A DNA stretch of 64,000 nt from Kaistia soli DSM 19436 (GCF_900129325.1 NZ_FQUP01000004.1:1-64000); one strand, 5' to 3'. Counted from the stretch's first letter, positions 28,887-37,346 are shown. Notes: a model not told the origin generated them from the letters alone. Numbers and translations are program-made.

Positions 28887-29527
28887 TCAGACCGCCGCGT
28901 CCGATACTGAAGGCGCGGCCTCAACCGTCGGGCTCAGGAGGATCCGGTAGACCGAACCGGCATCCCCATCCTTCTGCCGGTCAATGCGGTGGCCCTTCTT
29001 GCGCAGGCCGCTCAGCACCGCCCGCACCGTATGCGGCAGCCAGCCGGTCGCCGCTATCAGCACCTCGATCGTGGCACCGTCCTGACGCGACAGCAGAGCG
29101 ATGATCTGGTCCTGCTTCGAGGGCGCCGTTGCGGCTTCTCCATGTCAGCATCGACGGGCGCTGTGGCCGCATCTCCACCATCGCTGATCGGCTCGATCCC
29201 GATCGCGGCGAGGCCGGCTGGTGCCAGGCGAAGCCCGATCCAACTCGAATTCTCATCTCCTCGCCAGCTCTCGACCTCCGTCTTGACGGCAACCTCTTCA
29301 ACGAGCTCTCGCGACAGAAGGCTCGTCAACAACGCCGTGAGCGCGCTGCCGCGCGCCTTCAGTCCATCCGGCACCGGCAGCATCATTCCGTTGTCGCGAT
29401 TGGCGGCGGCGTTCAGCAGCACCAGCGCCGTGTCGGACAGCTTCTTGGCCGGCATATTGCCGGTCGCCCGCGGCTCTGCCGAGACACGGCCCTGATCGCC
29501 GCCGTCGATGGTGAGATTGATGTCCAT
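28887..29527 (-). pseudogene. DUF3489 domain gene interrupted by a frameshift
   Basis: The amino-terminal half reads from 29527 (TDTALVLL-like NAAANRDNGMMLPVPDG) and the carboxy-terminal winged-helix DUF3489 part (IALLSRQDGATIEVLIAATG, ending LLSPTVEAAPSVSDAAV) reads in a different frame to the TGA at 28887-28889. The switch lies between about 29145 and 29120; a TGA just upstream closes the second frame. DUF3489 proteins accompany DUF2924 and serine recombinases. Either a natural mutation or a sequencing error; independent start in the second frame is unlikely. Confidence 0.7.
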
Positions 29528-29865
29528 GATCTTGCTCCATTCGGCACCGACACGTTGCTGGCGCTTGCACGGAGGCGAGCCCGGCGGAGACCACAGGCCG
29601 GACGGAGGCTGCGTCCGGCCGGCTATCGCGCCGTCGACGCAGACACAGCAATGCTTGCCGGCGGTGGGAAGTCCAGTCGGAATGTCGGAGCGCTAGAAAC
29701 GGTGGAGCAGCCGCTGTCGACTCAAAGCGGCCTTCCCTAGACGCCTTTGCGAAGGTCCGCTCTGCGCCCTCATTTCGGTCGTAGCCGGTGCCTTGTGCGC
29801 ATCCCGAAAGCGGACATCTCGGCATCTCGGCGGAATGGTAAACCTGCGCCGATCGTAGATTGGAC
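29528..29865. other. 338-bp gap with direct repeat R1
   Basis: No gene is supported. The stretch contains R1 (29724-29781), whose partner R2 lies at 33966-34023, and the 3' end of the LysR gene starts at 29866. Confidence 0.5.
29724..29781 (+). repeat. Direct repeat R1 (58 bp)
   Basis: This 58-bp segment matches R2 at 33966-34023 in the same orientation, 45 of 58 positions identical by eye without gaps, sharing AAGCGGCCTT, TTGCGAA and TGCGCCCTC blocks. The two copies flank the LysR-GST-hydrolase-peroxiredoxin-SDR cassette. Confidence 0.6.
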
Positions 29866-30741
29866 TTACCCGACGACCCGCTCCACGAAGTCTGCGAATG
29901 CCCGCGCCTTGGCGCCTGCAAGACGCCCCGTGGGGAAGACCGCCCAGAGGTCGATGCTCGTAAGCTCCCAGTCTTCAAGGACGCACGTAACCTCACCGCT
30001 CAGTAGTTCCGGCCAGAACATCCAGTCCGAGGTGACGGCCAGCCCCATGCTAGCCTTAACCGCTGCGCGAATGCCTTCGGCTGCGCTGAACTGAACCCGA
30101 CCGGAGACCACAACAGAGGCTTCGGTTCCCTCCCTGCGGAAGGTCCAGCTCCTGCCGAGCTGGGAATAGACCACCGCCTGATGCGCGGCGAGATCTGCCG
30201 GCACCTGAGGCACGCCGTGCTTTTCAAGATAGGCAGGGGTCGCGACCACGGACCGCCGACCGGTTGCAAGACGTCGCGCAACGGCAGAAGAGTCGGTGAG
30301 TTCGCCCATGCGCAGCGCGATGTCGATGCCCTCGGACACGAGATCGATCACCCGGTCGTCGAGTACCACGTCCACTTCCAGTTCAGGGTGCTCCTCGAGG
30401 AATTCCGGCAGGCGCGGAATGATCATCAACCTCGCGAATGTCGTCGCCGCGCACACGCGAAGGCGCCCGAACAATCCTGCGCCCGCTCCCTTCGCTTCCA
30501 ACTCGGCCTCGTCCGCTTCATGGATCGCTGCCTTTGCCCGCTCATAGAAGCGAACGCCGGCGTCGGTCGGCGACAAACCGTGGGTCGACCGGATGAGCAG
30601 GCGGACCTGAAGGCGGTCCTCCAGCTGTGCGATCGTCTTCGAGATCGCCGGCTGACCGACACCTATCTGTCGGGCCGCCTGCGAGAATGACCCCGCTTCC
30701 ACCACCCGCACGAATGTGGTCATCGCCTGCAATCGATCCAT
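29866..30741 (-). CDS. LysR-family regulator of the divergent GST cassette
   Basis: This 291-residue LysR protein has an amino-terminal HTH (GSFSQAARQIGVGQPAIS, about residues 17-34) and a carboxy-terminal sensor domain of the CrgA/AaeR-like subgroup. It diverges from the GST gene across 107 bp. A perfect 11-bp inverted repeat at 30740-30768 overlaps its start codon and is the probable autoregulatory site. Homologues often sense electrophiles or carbonyl compounds; the inducer here is unknown. Confidence 0.88.
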   Translation of the reverse strand: MDRLQAMTTFVRVVEAGSFSQAARQIGVGQPAISKTIAQLEDRLQVRLLIRSTHGLSPTDAGVRFYERAKAAIHEADEAELEAKGAGAGLFGRLRVCAATTFARLMIIPRLPEFLEEHPELEVDVVLDDRVIDLVSEGIDIALRMGELTDSSAVARRLATGRRSVVATPAYLEKHGVPQVPADLAAHQAVVYSQLGRSWTFRREGTEASVVVSGRVQFSAAEGIRAAVKASMGLAVTSDWMFWPELLSGEVTCVLEDWELTSIDLWAVFPTGRLAGAKARAFADFVERVVG

Positions 30742-30768
30742 TGCTTATTCTCCCTGGGAATAAGCAAT
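30740..30768. promoter_or_regulatory. LysR operator candidate, 11-bp perfect inverted repeat
   Basis: ATTGCTTATTC (30740-30750) and GAATAAGCAAT (30758-30768) are separated by seven bases. The inner ATTC-N7-GAAT fits the T-N11-A LysR box. It overlaps the first bases of the LysR start codon and lies about 80 bp upstream of the GST gene. Confidence 0.7.
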
Positions 30769-30848
30769 ATGGCCTTCAGCTGTCTGCCTCAAGCCCCTTG
30801 GAATGGTCATAACTCTCTCCAACGAACACGATCCGATGGAGACGAGCG

Positions 30849-31481
30849 ATGATCGAAGTCTATGCCTTTTCCACCCCCAACAGCGTCAAGGTGCCGATCG
30901 CGCTGGAGGAACTCGGTCTTGCCTATGACCTGAAGGCCGTGAACGTCCGCAAGGGCGAGCAGAAGGCGGCGGCGTTCGTGGCGCTCAATCCGAACGGCAA
31001 GGTGCCCGTCCTGCTGGACGACGGCTTCATCCTGACGGAAAGCGCCGCGATCCTCATCTACCTGGCTGAGAAGACCGGCAAGCTTTTGCCGAGCGACGGC
31101 GAGGGCCGCGCCCGAGTCTTCGAACAGCTGTTCTTTCACGCTTCGGGCCTAAGCCCCGCCTTCGGCAATGCCGGCTTCTTCAAGCGCTCCTCGCCCGAGC
31201 CGCAGCCGATCGCCGAAGCCCGCTTCACCACCGAAGCCGAGCGCATTCTCGGCCTCCTCGATACGAAGCTTGCCGATCAGGCCTTCATGGCTGGTGAGGC
31301 CTTCACCATCGCCGACATCGCCCATTTCGGCTGGCTGTGGCGCCGGCAATTCCCCGGCCTGACGCTCGACGACCGCGCGAACCTTTCCCGTTGGTACGAA
31401 ACCGTGGCCGCCCGCCCCGCCGTCCAGCGCGCCATCGCTCGCGTCGAGGCGCTGGTCGAAGCTCCTACCTCTGCGGCCTGA
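30849..31481 (+). CDS. Glutathione S-transferase
   Basis: This 210-residue two-domain GST has the thioredoxin-like part (STPNSVKVPIALEELGL, then the cis-Pro motif NPNGKVPVL and glutathione-binding TESAAILIYL) followed by the helical domain with FTIADIAHFGWLWR. It conjugates or reduces electrophiles with glutathione in the cytoplasm. It is the first gene of a four-gene run controlled from the divergent LysR promoter. Confidence 0.92.
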   Translation: MIEVYAFSTPNSVKVPIALEELGLAYDLKAVNVRKGEQKAAAFVALNPNGKVPVLLDDGFILTESAAILIYLAEKTGKLLPSDGEGRARVFEQLFFHASGLSPAFGNAGFFKRSSPEPQPIAEARFTTEAERILGLLDTKLADQAFMAGEAFTIADIAHFGWLWRRQFPGLTLDDRANLSRWYETVAARPAVQRAIARVEALVEAPTSAA

Positions 31482-31550
31482 CCCAAGGCGCTTCCTGTCC
31501 CGCTTCCTCTTCAACCCGACCACAGAACCCGGACATACAGGAGTACCCCC

Positions 31551-32321
31551 ATGTCTCGCTTCGATACCTACAAGAACAACTTCCCGAATGCCCGTCTGAC
31601 CCGTTCGCCGAGCGGCGTCCTCGAAGTCGCGCTCCATACCGATAGCGCCAAGCTTCTGTTCAACGGCCACACCCATGAGCAGTTCGTCGAACTCTTCCAC
31701 CAGATCGGTTCGGATGCCGACAACCGAGTCGTCATCCTCACCGGCTCGGGCGATGCCTTCATGGATGCGATCAGCCCCGAGGGCTTCGATTTCTTCTCGC
31801 CGCTCGGCTACGACAAGATCCTGCGCGAGGGCAAGAAGGTGCTCATGAACATCCTCGACATCGAGGTCCCGATGATCACCGCGCTGAACGGTCCGGTCCT
31901 CCTGCATTCGGAATATGCGCTGCTGACCGACATCATCCTCGCAACCCCGGAAACGGTCTTCCAGGACAAGCCGCATTTCGACTTCGGCATCGTGCCGGGC
32001 GATGGCGTCAACCTGCTCTGGCCGGAAGTGATCGGCAGCGTGCGCGGCCGTTACTTCATCCTGACCCGGCAGGTCCTGGATGCGAAGACCGCCCAGGATT
32101 GGGGCGTCGTCAACGAGATCGTGCCAGCCGACAAGCTGCTCCCCCGTGCCCGTGAAATCGCCGAAGGCATCGCAGCGCTTCCGCCGCTCACCAGCCGCTA
32201 CACCCGCATTGCCCTGACGCAGAAGCTGCGCCGGATCATCGACGAAGGTGCCGGCTATGGTCTGGCCCTCGAAGGCATCAGCGCCGCCGAAGTGGCGCGG
32301 TCGATGGCCGCCAAAGGCTGA
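31551..32321 (+). CDS. Crotonase-superfamily hydrolase, 6-oxocamphor-hydrolase-like
   Basis: This 256-residue crotonase-fold protein resembles 6-oxocamphor hydrolase, a beta-diketone C-C hydrolase, more than CoA-dependent hydratases: NGPVLLHSEYALLTDI, FQDKPHFDFGIVPGDGVN and GRYFILTRQVLDAKTA are characteristic, and a His and Asp fall where that enzyme has its catalytic pair. It may cleave cyclic or linear diketones. A ribosome site (AGGAG) precedes the ATG. Enoyl-CoA hydratase activity is the alternative. Confidence 0.78.
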   Translation: MSRFDTYKNNFPNARLTRSPSGVLEVALHTDSAKLLFNGHTHEQFVELFHQIGSDADNRVVILTGSGDAFMDAISPEGFDFFSPLGYDKILREGKKVLMNILDIEVPMITALNGPVLLHSEYALLTDIILATPETVFQDKPHFDFGIVPGDGVNLLWPEVIGSVRGRYFILTRQVLDAKTAQDWGVVNEIVPADKLLPRAREIAEGIAALPPLTSRYTRIALTQKLRRIIDEGAGYGLALEGISAAEVARSMAAKG

Positions 32322-32400
32322 TCATTCCCATCCATCGCCGGGCTTCAGCGCAAAGCCTGGAGTCCGGCACGTCCCACGTTCAGAATAGAGGGGCAGATCC

Positions 32401-33078
32401 ATGACCCTGCAATCCAAGATCGATGCCTTCAAGGCCGATTTCCAAGCCGGCAAACCGCCTTACAGCGTACCCTATTCGGTCATCGAGACCATGCAGCGCG
32501 CAACCGCCGAGCTGATTGCCTCGGGCGCGGCCCAGAAGGCACTGAAGGCTGGCGATCGCCTACCGGAATTCATGCTGTCCGATCCCGACGGCAAGACGGT
32601 TTCGTCCGCTGATCTTCTGGCGCATGGCCCGCTGGCGATCAGTTTTTATCGCGGTGTCTGGTGCCCCTACTGCAACATGGAACTGCAGGCGCTCCAGAAA
32701 ACGCTGCCGCAGTTCGAGGCGCTCGGCGCGCAGCTTGTCGCCATCTCGCCGCAGAACCCGGTCAACAGCCGCAAGTCGATGCGCCAGAACAACCTGACCT
32801 TCCCGATCCTGTCGGACCCGCACAACGACGTGGCCGCCGCCTTCGGCCTGCGCTTCCACATGCAGGATTACCTGATCGAGCTCTACAAGTCGCTGAAGAA
32901 CGACCTTCCGGCCTTCAACGGCGACGACAGCTGGACCCTACCGATGCCGGCCCGCTACGTGGTCGGTCAGGACGGCGTGCTCCTCTATGCGGAGGTCAAT
33001 CCGGACTATACTCGCCGTCCGGAACCGGAAGACATGCTGCCGGCGCTTCGCCTTGCGGCCAGCCGCGCCGCTGCCTGA
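32401..33078 (+). CDS. AhpC/TSA-family peroxiredoxin
   Basis: This 225-residue peroxiredoxin-like protein has the reactive cysteine pair in YRGVWCPYCNMELQAL. It differs from AhpC at 2877-3428 and belongs to the thioredoxin-like alkyl hydroperoxidase group found in LysR/GST stress clusters. It probably removes organic peroxides. GGGGCAGATCC precedes the ATG. It lies 79 bp after the hydrolase on the same strand. Confidence 0.85.
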   Translation: MTLQSKIDAFKADFQAGKPPYSVPYSVIETMQRATAELIASGAAQKALKAGDRLPEFMLSDPDGKTVSSADLLAHGPLAISFYRGVWCPYCNMELQALQKTLPQFEALGAQLVAISPQNPVNSRKSMRQNNLTFPILSDPHNDVAAAFGLRFHMQDYLIELYKSLKNDLPAFNGDDSWTLPMPARYVVGQDGVLLYAEVNPDYTRRPEPEDMLPALRLAASRAAA

Positions 33079-33135
33079 TCCATTCAATCCGTATCGGCGC
33101 TGCTGATCTTGAGGTAGGGCCTGAGGTTTCTTCCC

Positions 33136-33849
33136 ATGCAGAGAACGTTCCTGATCACTGGCGCCAGCAAGGGCATCGGTCTCGCCCTGGCCCACCGCCT
33201 CGCCGAACGCGGGCACACCGTCATCGGCATTGCCCGGAACCCGAGCGCCGATTTCCCCGGACCGCTCCACACGCTCGACCTGTCCGAACGCGCAGCCAAT
33301 GACGACCTGGCCGCAATCGTCAGGGGCAGCGACGTCGATGGCGTGATCAACAATGTGGGTCTGGTCCAAGCCGAGCCGCTCGGCGACATCGCCGTCGAAA
33401 CGCTCGAGGAGGTGATGCGCGTCAACCTGCATCCCGCCCTCGTGGCTGTGCAGGCGGCCTTGCCCGGCATGCGCACGCGCAGCTGGGGCCGTGTCGTCAA
33501 TATCTCCAGCCTCACCGTTCTAGGGAGCGTGCAGCGGACGAGCTATGCCGCTGCCAAGGCCGCACTCGTCAGCTTCACACGAAGCTGGGCTCTGGAACTC
33601 GCACCGACCGGGATCACCGTGAATGCTGTCTCGCCCGGGCCAACCGAAACGGAACTGTTTCGGGCGAACAATCCGATCGGCAGCGCAGGTGAGGCGCGCT
33701 ACCTCTCCGGCGTTCCCATGGGCCGGTTCGGCCGACCGGGCGAGGTGGCCGCTGCGATTGAATTTTTGCTGTCGGACGACGCCGCGTTCATCACCGGCCA
33801 GACGCTGCACGTCGACGGTGGAGCCTCGATCGGGAAGTCTTTGCTGTAG
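33136..33849 (+). CDS. SDR-family oxidoreductase
   Basis: This 237-residue short-chain dehydrogenase has the cofactor motif TGASKGIG (residues 8-15), the NNVG motif, Ser of SSLTVLG and the catalytic YAAAK. It is NAD(P)-dependent and cytoplasmic; the substrate may be a carbonyl compound from the cassette's other enzymes. It ends the four-gene run, before repeat R2. Confidence 0.9.
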   Translation: MQRTFLITGASKGIGLALAHRLAERGHTVIGIARNPSADFPGPLHTLDLSERAANDDLAAIVRGSDVDGVINNVGLVQAEPLGDIAVETLEEVMRVNLHPALVAVQAALPGMRTRSWGRVVNISSLTVLGSVQRTSYAAAKAALVSFTRSWALELAPTGITVNAVSPGPTETELFRANNPIGSAGEARYLSGVPMGRFGRPGEVAAAIEFLLSDDAAFITGQTLHVDGGASIGKSLL

Positions 33850-33965
33850 GATGACTGCAATCGGTCCAATGCCTGCTCTGGATCGGTCTCGGGAGCAGCG
33901 CACCGAAGTTCCATGACTGTTCTCATCCTCTAAACTCCAGAAGTTGACAGTCTGCCAGCGGCCCC

Positions 33966-34023
33966 GAAGCGGCCTTTCCGGCACGCCATTGCGAATGGCC
34001 GCTTTGCGCCCTCGCTCCGGCCG
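33966..34023 (+). repeat. Direct repeat R2 (58 bp)
   Basis: This is the partner of R1 at 29724-29781 in the same orientation. It lies 117 bp after the SDR stop, so the two copies bracket the LysR cassette. About 78 percent identity by eye. Confidence 0.6.
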
Positions 34024-34085
34024 GACAGGCCGGTGGAGTCACTCCCCAAAAGTAGACGTTCTCCGCAAAGCCAGTTTCCCGACCC

Positions 34086-34589
34086 CTACTCGCCTGTGCG
34101 GGAAAGCAATTCGTCGAGCTGCTCCAGCTGCTCCGGCAATCCGGCCGCCGAGCCCTGTAGTGCTTCCTCAAGCGCCTCTTTGGACGGATAGATTTCGTGG
34201 AAAGTCAGTAATGTCTTCCCGCCCTGGTCCTCGAAGGTAACGGTCGTAATCGCGCCCTCTTCGCCCTCGTCGTTGGTCCAGATGATGCGCTCGTCCGGCA
34301 CCACCTCGAGATACTTGCCGTAGAAGGCCATGGTGTCCGAACCGCCGGCGCCGAACTCCAGCCGATATCTTCCTCCGGTACGGACGTCCGTCTCACACGA
34401 TACGAGCGAAACGCCGGATAGTGATTTGGGCACCCACCAGCGCTGGAACAGCTCGGGCTGGCTCCACGCCCTGAAAACAATGCTCGGCGGCGCATCGAAT
34501 ATCCGCATAACGACGAGTTCGCGATCCCCTCTGCGCTCGACTGACGTTGGGTTCTGCGCACCACCTGCACGGCCAACTTGCTGACTCAT
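34086..34589 (-). CDS. SRPBCC/AHSA1-type ligand-binding domain protein
   Basis: This 167-residue START-like protein has the AHSA1 features FDAPPSIVFRAWSQPELFQRWW and ITTVTFEDQGGKTLLTF. Members bind hydrophobic ligands or act as co-chaperones. It overlaps the ArsR-type regulator gene by four bases, a very common ArsR-SRPBCC pairing, and is therefore likely controlled by it. Biological role is not known. Confidence 0.88.
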   Translation of the reverse strand: MSQQVGRAGGAQNPTSVERRGDRELVVMRIFDAPPSIVFRAWSQPELFQRWWVPKSLSGVSLVSCETDVRTGGRYRLEFGAGGSDTMAFYGKYLEVVPDERIIWTNDEGEEGAITTVTFEDQGGKTLLTFHEIYPSKEALEEALQGSAAGLPEQLEQLDELLSRTGE

Positions 34590-34930
34590 TCGCTTTCCTC
34601 CGGTTTCATTTCCCCGATGATTTCGTCCAAGGCGTCAAAGCGGGCCTCGAAGAGCTTGCGGTGCGCCTCGATCCACTCCGCCTCTACCTTGAGGCCACTC
34701 CTTCCAAGCTTGCAGGTTCGAACCCGTCCTACCTTTTGCGTGACGACGAGCCCCGCCCGCTCCAGGACATGGACGTGCTTCTTCATGCCGGTCAGCGTCA
34801 TCTGGAACGTATCGGCGAGACTGGTGATCGACGCGTCCGCTCGGCCAAGCCGATCGATGATCCCGCGGCGGGTCGGATCAGATAGCGCCGCAAAAGAGCG
34901 ATCGAGGAGACGACTTGAATACTGAACCAT
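34586..34930 (-). CDS. ArsR-family transcriptional regulator
   Basis: This 114-residue winged-helix protein of the ArsR/SmtB fold (FAALSDPTRRGIIDRLGR, recognition helix TLTGMKKHVHVLERAGL) lacks the usual metal cysteines, like most ArsR proteins paired with SRPBCC genes. Its start codon lies in the spacer of a 26-bp palindrome (34918-34943), which suggests autorepression and a very short or absent leader. Confidence 0.88.
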   Translation of the reverse strand: MVQYSSRLLDRSFAALSDPTRRGIIDRLGRADASITSLADTFQMTLTGMKKHVHVLERAGLVVTQKVGRVRTCKLGRSGLKVEAEWIEAHRKLFEARFDALDEIIGEMKPEESE

Positions 34931-34943
34931 ATAGTTCAGTATT
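34918..34943. promoter_or_regulatory. ArsR operator candidate, 10-bp perfect inverted repeat
   Basis: AATACTGAAC (34918-34927) and GTTCAGTATT (34934-34943) flank the six bases CATATA, which include the ArsR start codon (complement of 34928-34930). A dimeric repressor bound here would block its own gene and the SRPBCC gene. Confidence 0.72.
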
Positions 34944-35343
34944 TAACCTGTTCCCGTATGAAGCGCAAGCGTCCGGAACTTTCCTTGCCGTAGCCGGCGC
35001 AGGGGCCAGCCAGCCAAGCGACTAGATCGGCGATCTCGTCGGCCTTGCCAATTCGCCCGAGCGGCAGCTTCGGCACGATGTAATCCATCAGGCTCGCCGT
35101 CATTTCCGTCTCGATCAGGCCGGGCTGCATGTTGTTGACCGTGATCTGACGCGGGGCAAAGTCGAGAGCGGCACCCCTCACAAGCTGCGCCACAGCTGCC
35201 TAGGTCATTGCCTAGACGCTGGAGCCGGCCAAGCTGATCTGATGCGCCGTATTGCTGCCGATCGTGACGATACGGCTCCGATCGTGCAGATGCGGCGACG
35301 CATAATGGATTGCAGCGAACACGCCGCGGATATTGACGGCGAC
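34936..35343 (-). pseudogene. SDR pseudogene; catalytic Tyr and Lys codons are both TAG
   Basis: One frame shows SDR sequence from VNIRGVFAAIHYASPHL through VTIGSNTAHQISLAGSSV, then TAG, Ala-Met-Thr, TAG, then AAVAQLVRGAALDFAPRQIT and IADLVAWLAGP. The expected catalytic motif at this place is YAMTK; TAG at 35212-35214 stands for Tyr and TAG at 35200-35202 for Lys. The cofactor-binding amino terminus is missing and the carboxy terminus diverges after AGPCAGY. It is an inactive remnant; its end lies next to the ArsR operator. Confidence 0.8.
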
Positions 35344-35447
35344 CGGAAAAGGAGATCGTGCTGCCGGACAGCCGTTCCGTGAGTGCAGCTTTATCTCGGA
35401 TAGTCCGTTAATCGAGTTGGGATAGCCCCAGTCAGGAGACCGACCCA

Positions 35448-35939
35448 TTGAGCGTGGCGTTCGTCAAAGAAGAAAGCGCCGAGGCCGCATCAGAGACCAT
35501 TTTGCCAGCTCGTCCGATCTCCGATCGGATCAACCTCGTCACGGAAGCTGGCCTGCGTACCCTGCAAGACGACTTGGCCAAGGCGAGAGCGGCTTTCGAG
35601 GCCGCTGACGCGCTGGATGACATCAACGAGAGGCGGCGGCAGTCGGCGCTTCCTGTTCGGGATATGCGCTACTACGCCGAACGCGTCCGCACGGCCCAGG
35701 TGTCGCCGCCGCCCCTATCGAATGACATGGTAGCCTTCGGTCACACCGTCACCTTCGTGCGTGACGATGGTCGCAAGCAGACCTTCCGCATCGTCGGCGA
35801 GGACGAGGCCGACCCGTCTCAGGGTTCGATATCGCATGGCTCTCCGGTGGCCATCGCCCTGCTTGGAAAAAGCGTCGGCGATGTTGTCCAGCTGGGGAAT
35901 TGCGAACTCGAGATTCTCTCAATTGCTTGCCGCACATGA
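35448..35939 (+). CDS. GreA/GreB-family transcription factor
   Basis: This 163-residue protein has an amino-terminal coiled-coil part (LVTEAGLRTLQDDLAKARAA) and a carboxy-terminal FKBP-like Gre domain (VAFGHTVTFVRDDG, then SHGSPVAIALLGKSVGD). Gre proteins rescue arrested RNA polymerase; accessory copies like this may affect nucleic-acid repair or stress. A TTG start at 35448 follows AGGAG at 35433-35437; a GTG at 35454 is the alternative. A decayed relative lies at 40606-40671. Confidence 0.8.
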   Translation: MSVAFVKEESAEAASETILPARPISDRINLVTEAGLRTLQDDLAKARAAFEAADALDDINERRRQSALPVRDMRYYAERVRTAQVSPPPLSNDMVAFGHTVTFVRDDGRKQTFRIVGEDEADPSQGSISHGSPVAIALLGKSVGDVVQLGNCELEILSIACRT

Positions 35940-36058
35940 CCTGTTTTCGGTCGCGCGGTTTCAACGATTGAGGCGCGTTCGGATGTCGGCCCGCCCTGTT
36001 CGGACATCCTTGGCTCGGTGAGATATGAGAATGCGAGCCGGCTGCGTCACGCGACCAA

Positions 36059-36259
36059 TTGGCCGAACAGGAGCACGTCTTGACCGAGCGAGTTGAACGG
36101 CACCGGCAACCCTGGACACACGAGGAGCTCGAGAAGCTCAGATTGCTCGCCAAGAAGGGCATGGCACTGAAGGCGATATCGAAAGCGATGACGCGCAGCC
36201 AGGAATCCATCCAGGACCGCGCCAAACTCGATGGCATCGGGATCGCCAAGCTTCGCTAG
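36059..36259 (+). CDS. Small SANT/Myb-like helix-turn-helix protein
   Basis: This 66-residue protein has the pattern RQPWTHEELEKLRLLAKKG followed by a second helix pair (ISKAMTRSQESIQDRA), similar to SANT/GcrA-like DNA-binding modules common in Hyphomicrobiales. No function is known. The start is a TTG and is uncertain; one at 36080 is also possible. It stands alone downstream of the GreA-like gene. Confidence 0.55.
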   Translation: MAEQEHVLTERVERHRQPWTHEELEKLRLLAKKGMALKAISKAMTRSQESIQDRAKLDGIGIAKLR

Positions 36260-36344
36260 ATCGCGCTCGTGGACCCGACGTCGGACAGGCAAGGCCGGCT
36301 TCCGGTGTTGGGAGCACATGTCCGCTTGGCGCGAAGACGATGAC

Positions 36345-37346
36345 CTACCAGACGAGTCCATCGAGATGGTTATGGCCGGACAGCAGGCGGGCGATGCGGC
36401 CGCGCGCCGCCTCGCGCATTTCTGGCTGGGGGTGGTGTGCGTGAAGTGCGAGTTCCCCATACATGTCATAGAGATTCAGGCGCTCACGCAGATGCGCGCG
36501 CTCGAACAGCTCCGGATACGCGCCGTGCAGCCATCCGGGAACTTCTTTCAGCGTAGTCTCGTCGAGCCCTTGTTCGTCGGGGCGGGGCGGGAAATCTCGT
36601 GCTTTCGCGCACCAGCGCAGAATGGTATCGAGCTCGACATCCGCCGGCTGAGCCACCGCCTCCGCGAAGTCGACAAGACCGGTGACGCGTCCTTGGTCGA
36701 CGATCACGTTGGAGCCATGCAGATCGCCGTGGACGAGGACGGGTTCGTCGTCGGCGAACAGTGTCAGCCGCTCCTTGATCCAATCGGCGGCGTCCGCGAG
36801 CAGGCGCGCGTCGTGACCGGAAAGTCGCCGGGCGGCCTTGACCTGCGGGAGCGTCGCACTCACGACCGGTGGGTGGTAGGCCGGCCACGGTCCGCCGGAG
36901 AGCGCGTCGGCCAGCCAGGGCGGCAGCAGGCCCGCCGGGACAGGAACGCGGTGCAGCGCACGCAAGGCAGCGCCAAGGCTCTCGATGATTGCTTGGCGCG
37001 TGGGTGAGTCCGCCGCTGGCCATGCGTCGCTGAGGCTCCGGCCGGGCAGGCGTTCCGAGATATACCAGGGCCCGTCCGGGCCCTCCCCATGGGCGATATG
37101 CCGGGCATGCGGAACCTCGCTGCCGGCGAGCAGACTGACGACCGCGGCCTCGTGACGATAGGCGCCACTAAACCTTGTGTCGGTGTTCAATCGAACAACG
37201 TATTCGTTGCCGACCCACACGCGGCTGACCCAACCGGACGTTTGAACATAGCGTCCGGTTGCAGGCAAACCAGCGGCCGCCAGCGTTCTTCGCAGCGGCG
37301 GATCGGTAGCTGGCTCGGCGGCGAACGGTGCTGATCGGGCGCTCAC
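36345..37346 (-). CDS. Aminoglycoside phosphotransferase (APH) family protein
   Basis: This 333-residue APH-fold kinase has the catalytic loop VLVHGDLHGSNVIVD and metal-binding VDFAEA in place of the usual DxD. The amino-terminal lobe is shown by YVVRLNTDT. Members phosphorylate aminoglycosides, macrolides, homoserine or choline-like compounds; a resistance role cannot be claimed. GTG at 37346 is the start because no in-frame ATG is close. Confidence 0.8.
   Translation of the reverse strand: MSARSAPFAAEPATDPPLRRTLAAAGLPATGRYVQTSGWVSRVWVGNEYVVRLNTDTRFSGAYRHEAAVVSLLAGSEVPHARHIAHGEGPDGPWYISERLPGRSLSDAWPAADSPTRQAIIESLGAALRALHRVPVPAGLLPPWLADALSGGPWPAYHPPVVSATLPQVKAARRLSGHDARLLADAADWIKERLTLFADDEPVLVHGDLHGSNVIVDQGRVTGLVDFAEAVAQPADVELDTILRWCAKARDFPPRPDEQGLDETTLKEVPGWLHGAYPELFERAHLRERLNLYDMYGELALHAHHPQPEMREAARGRIARLLSGHNHLDGLVW

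Noticed and set aside
34936-35343. Recoding of TAG as an amino acid in the SDR gene
   Set aside because: The gene also lacks its cofactor-binding start and diverges at its end; no sign of recoding elsewhere in the window.
36345-37346. Calling the APH-family gene an antibiotic resistance determinant
   Set aside because: The family covers many small-molecule kinases and the sequence does not identify an aminoglycoside enzyme.
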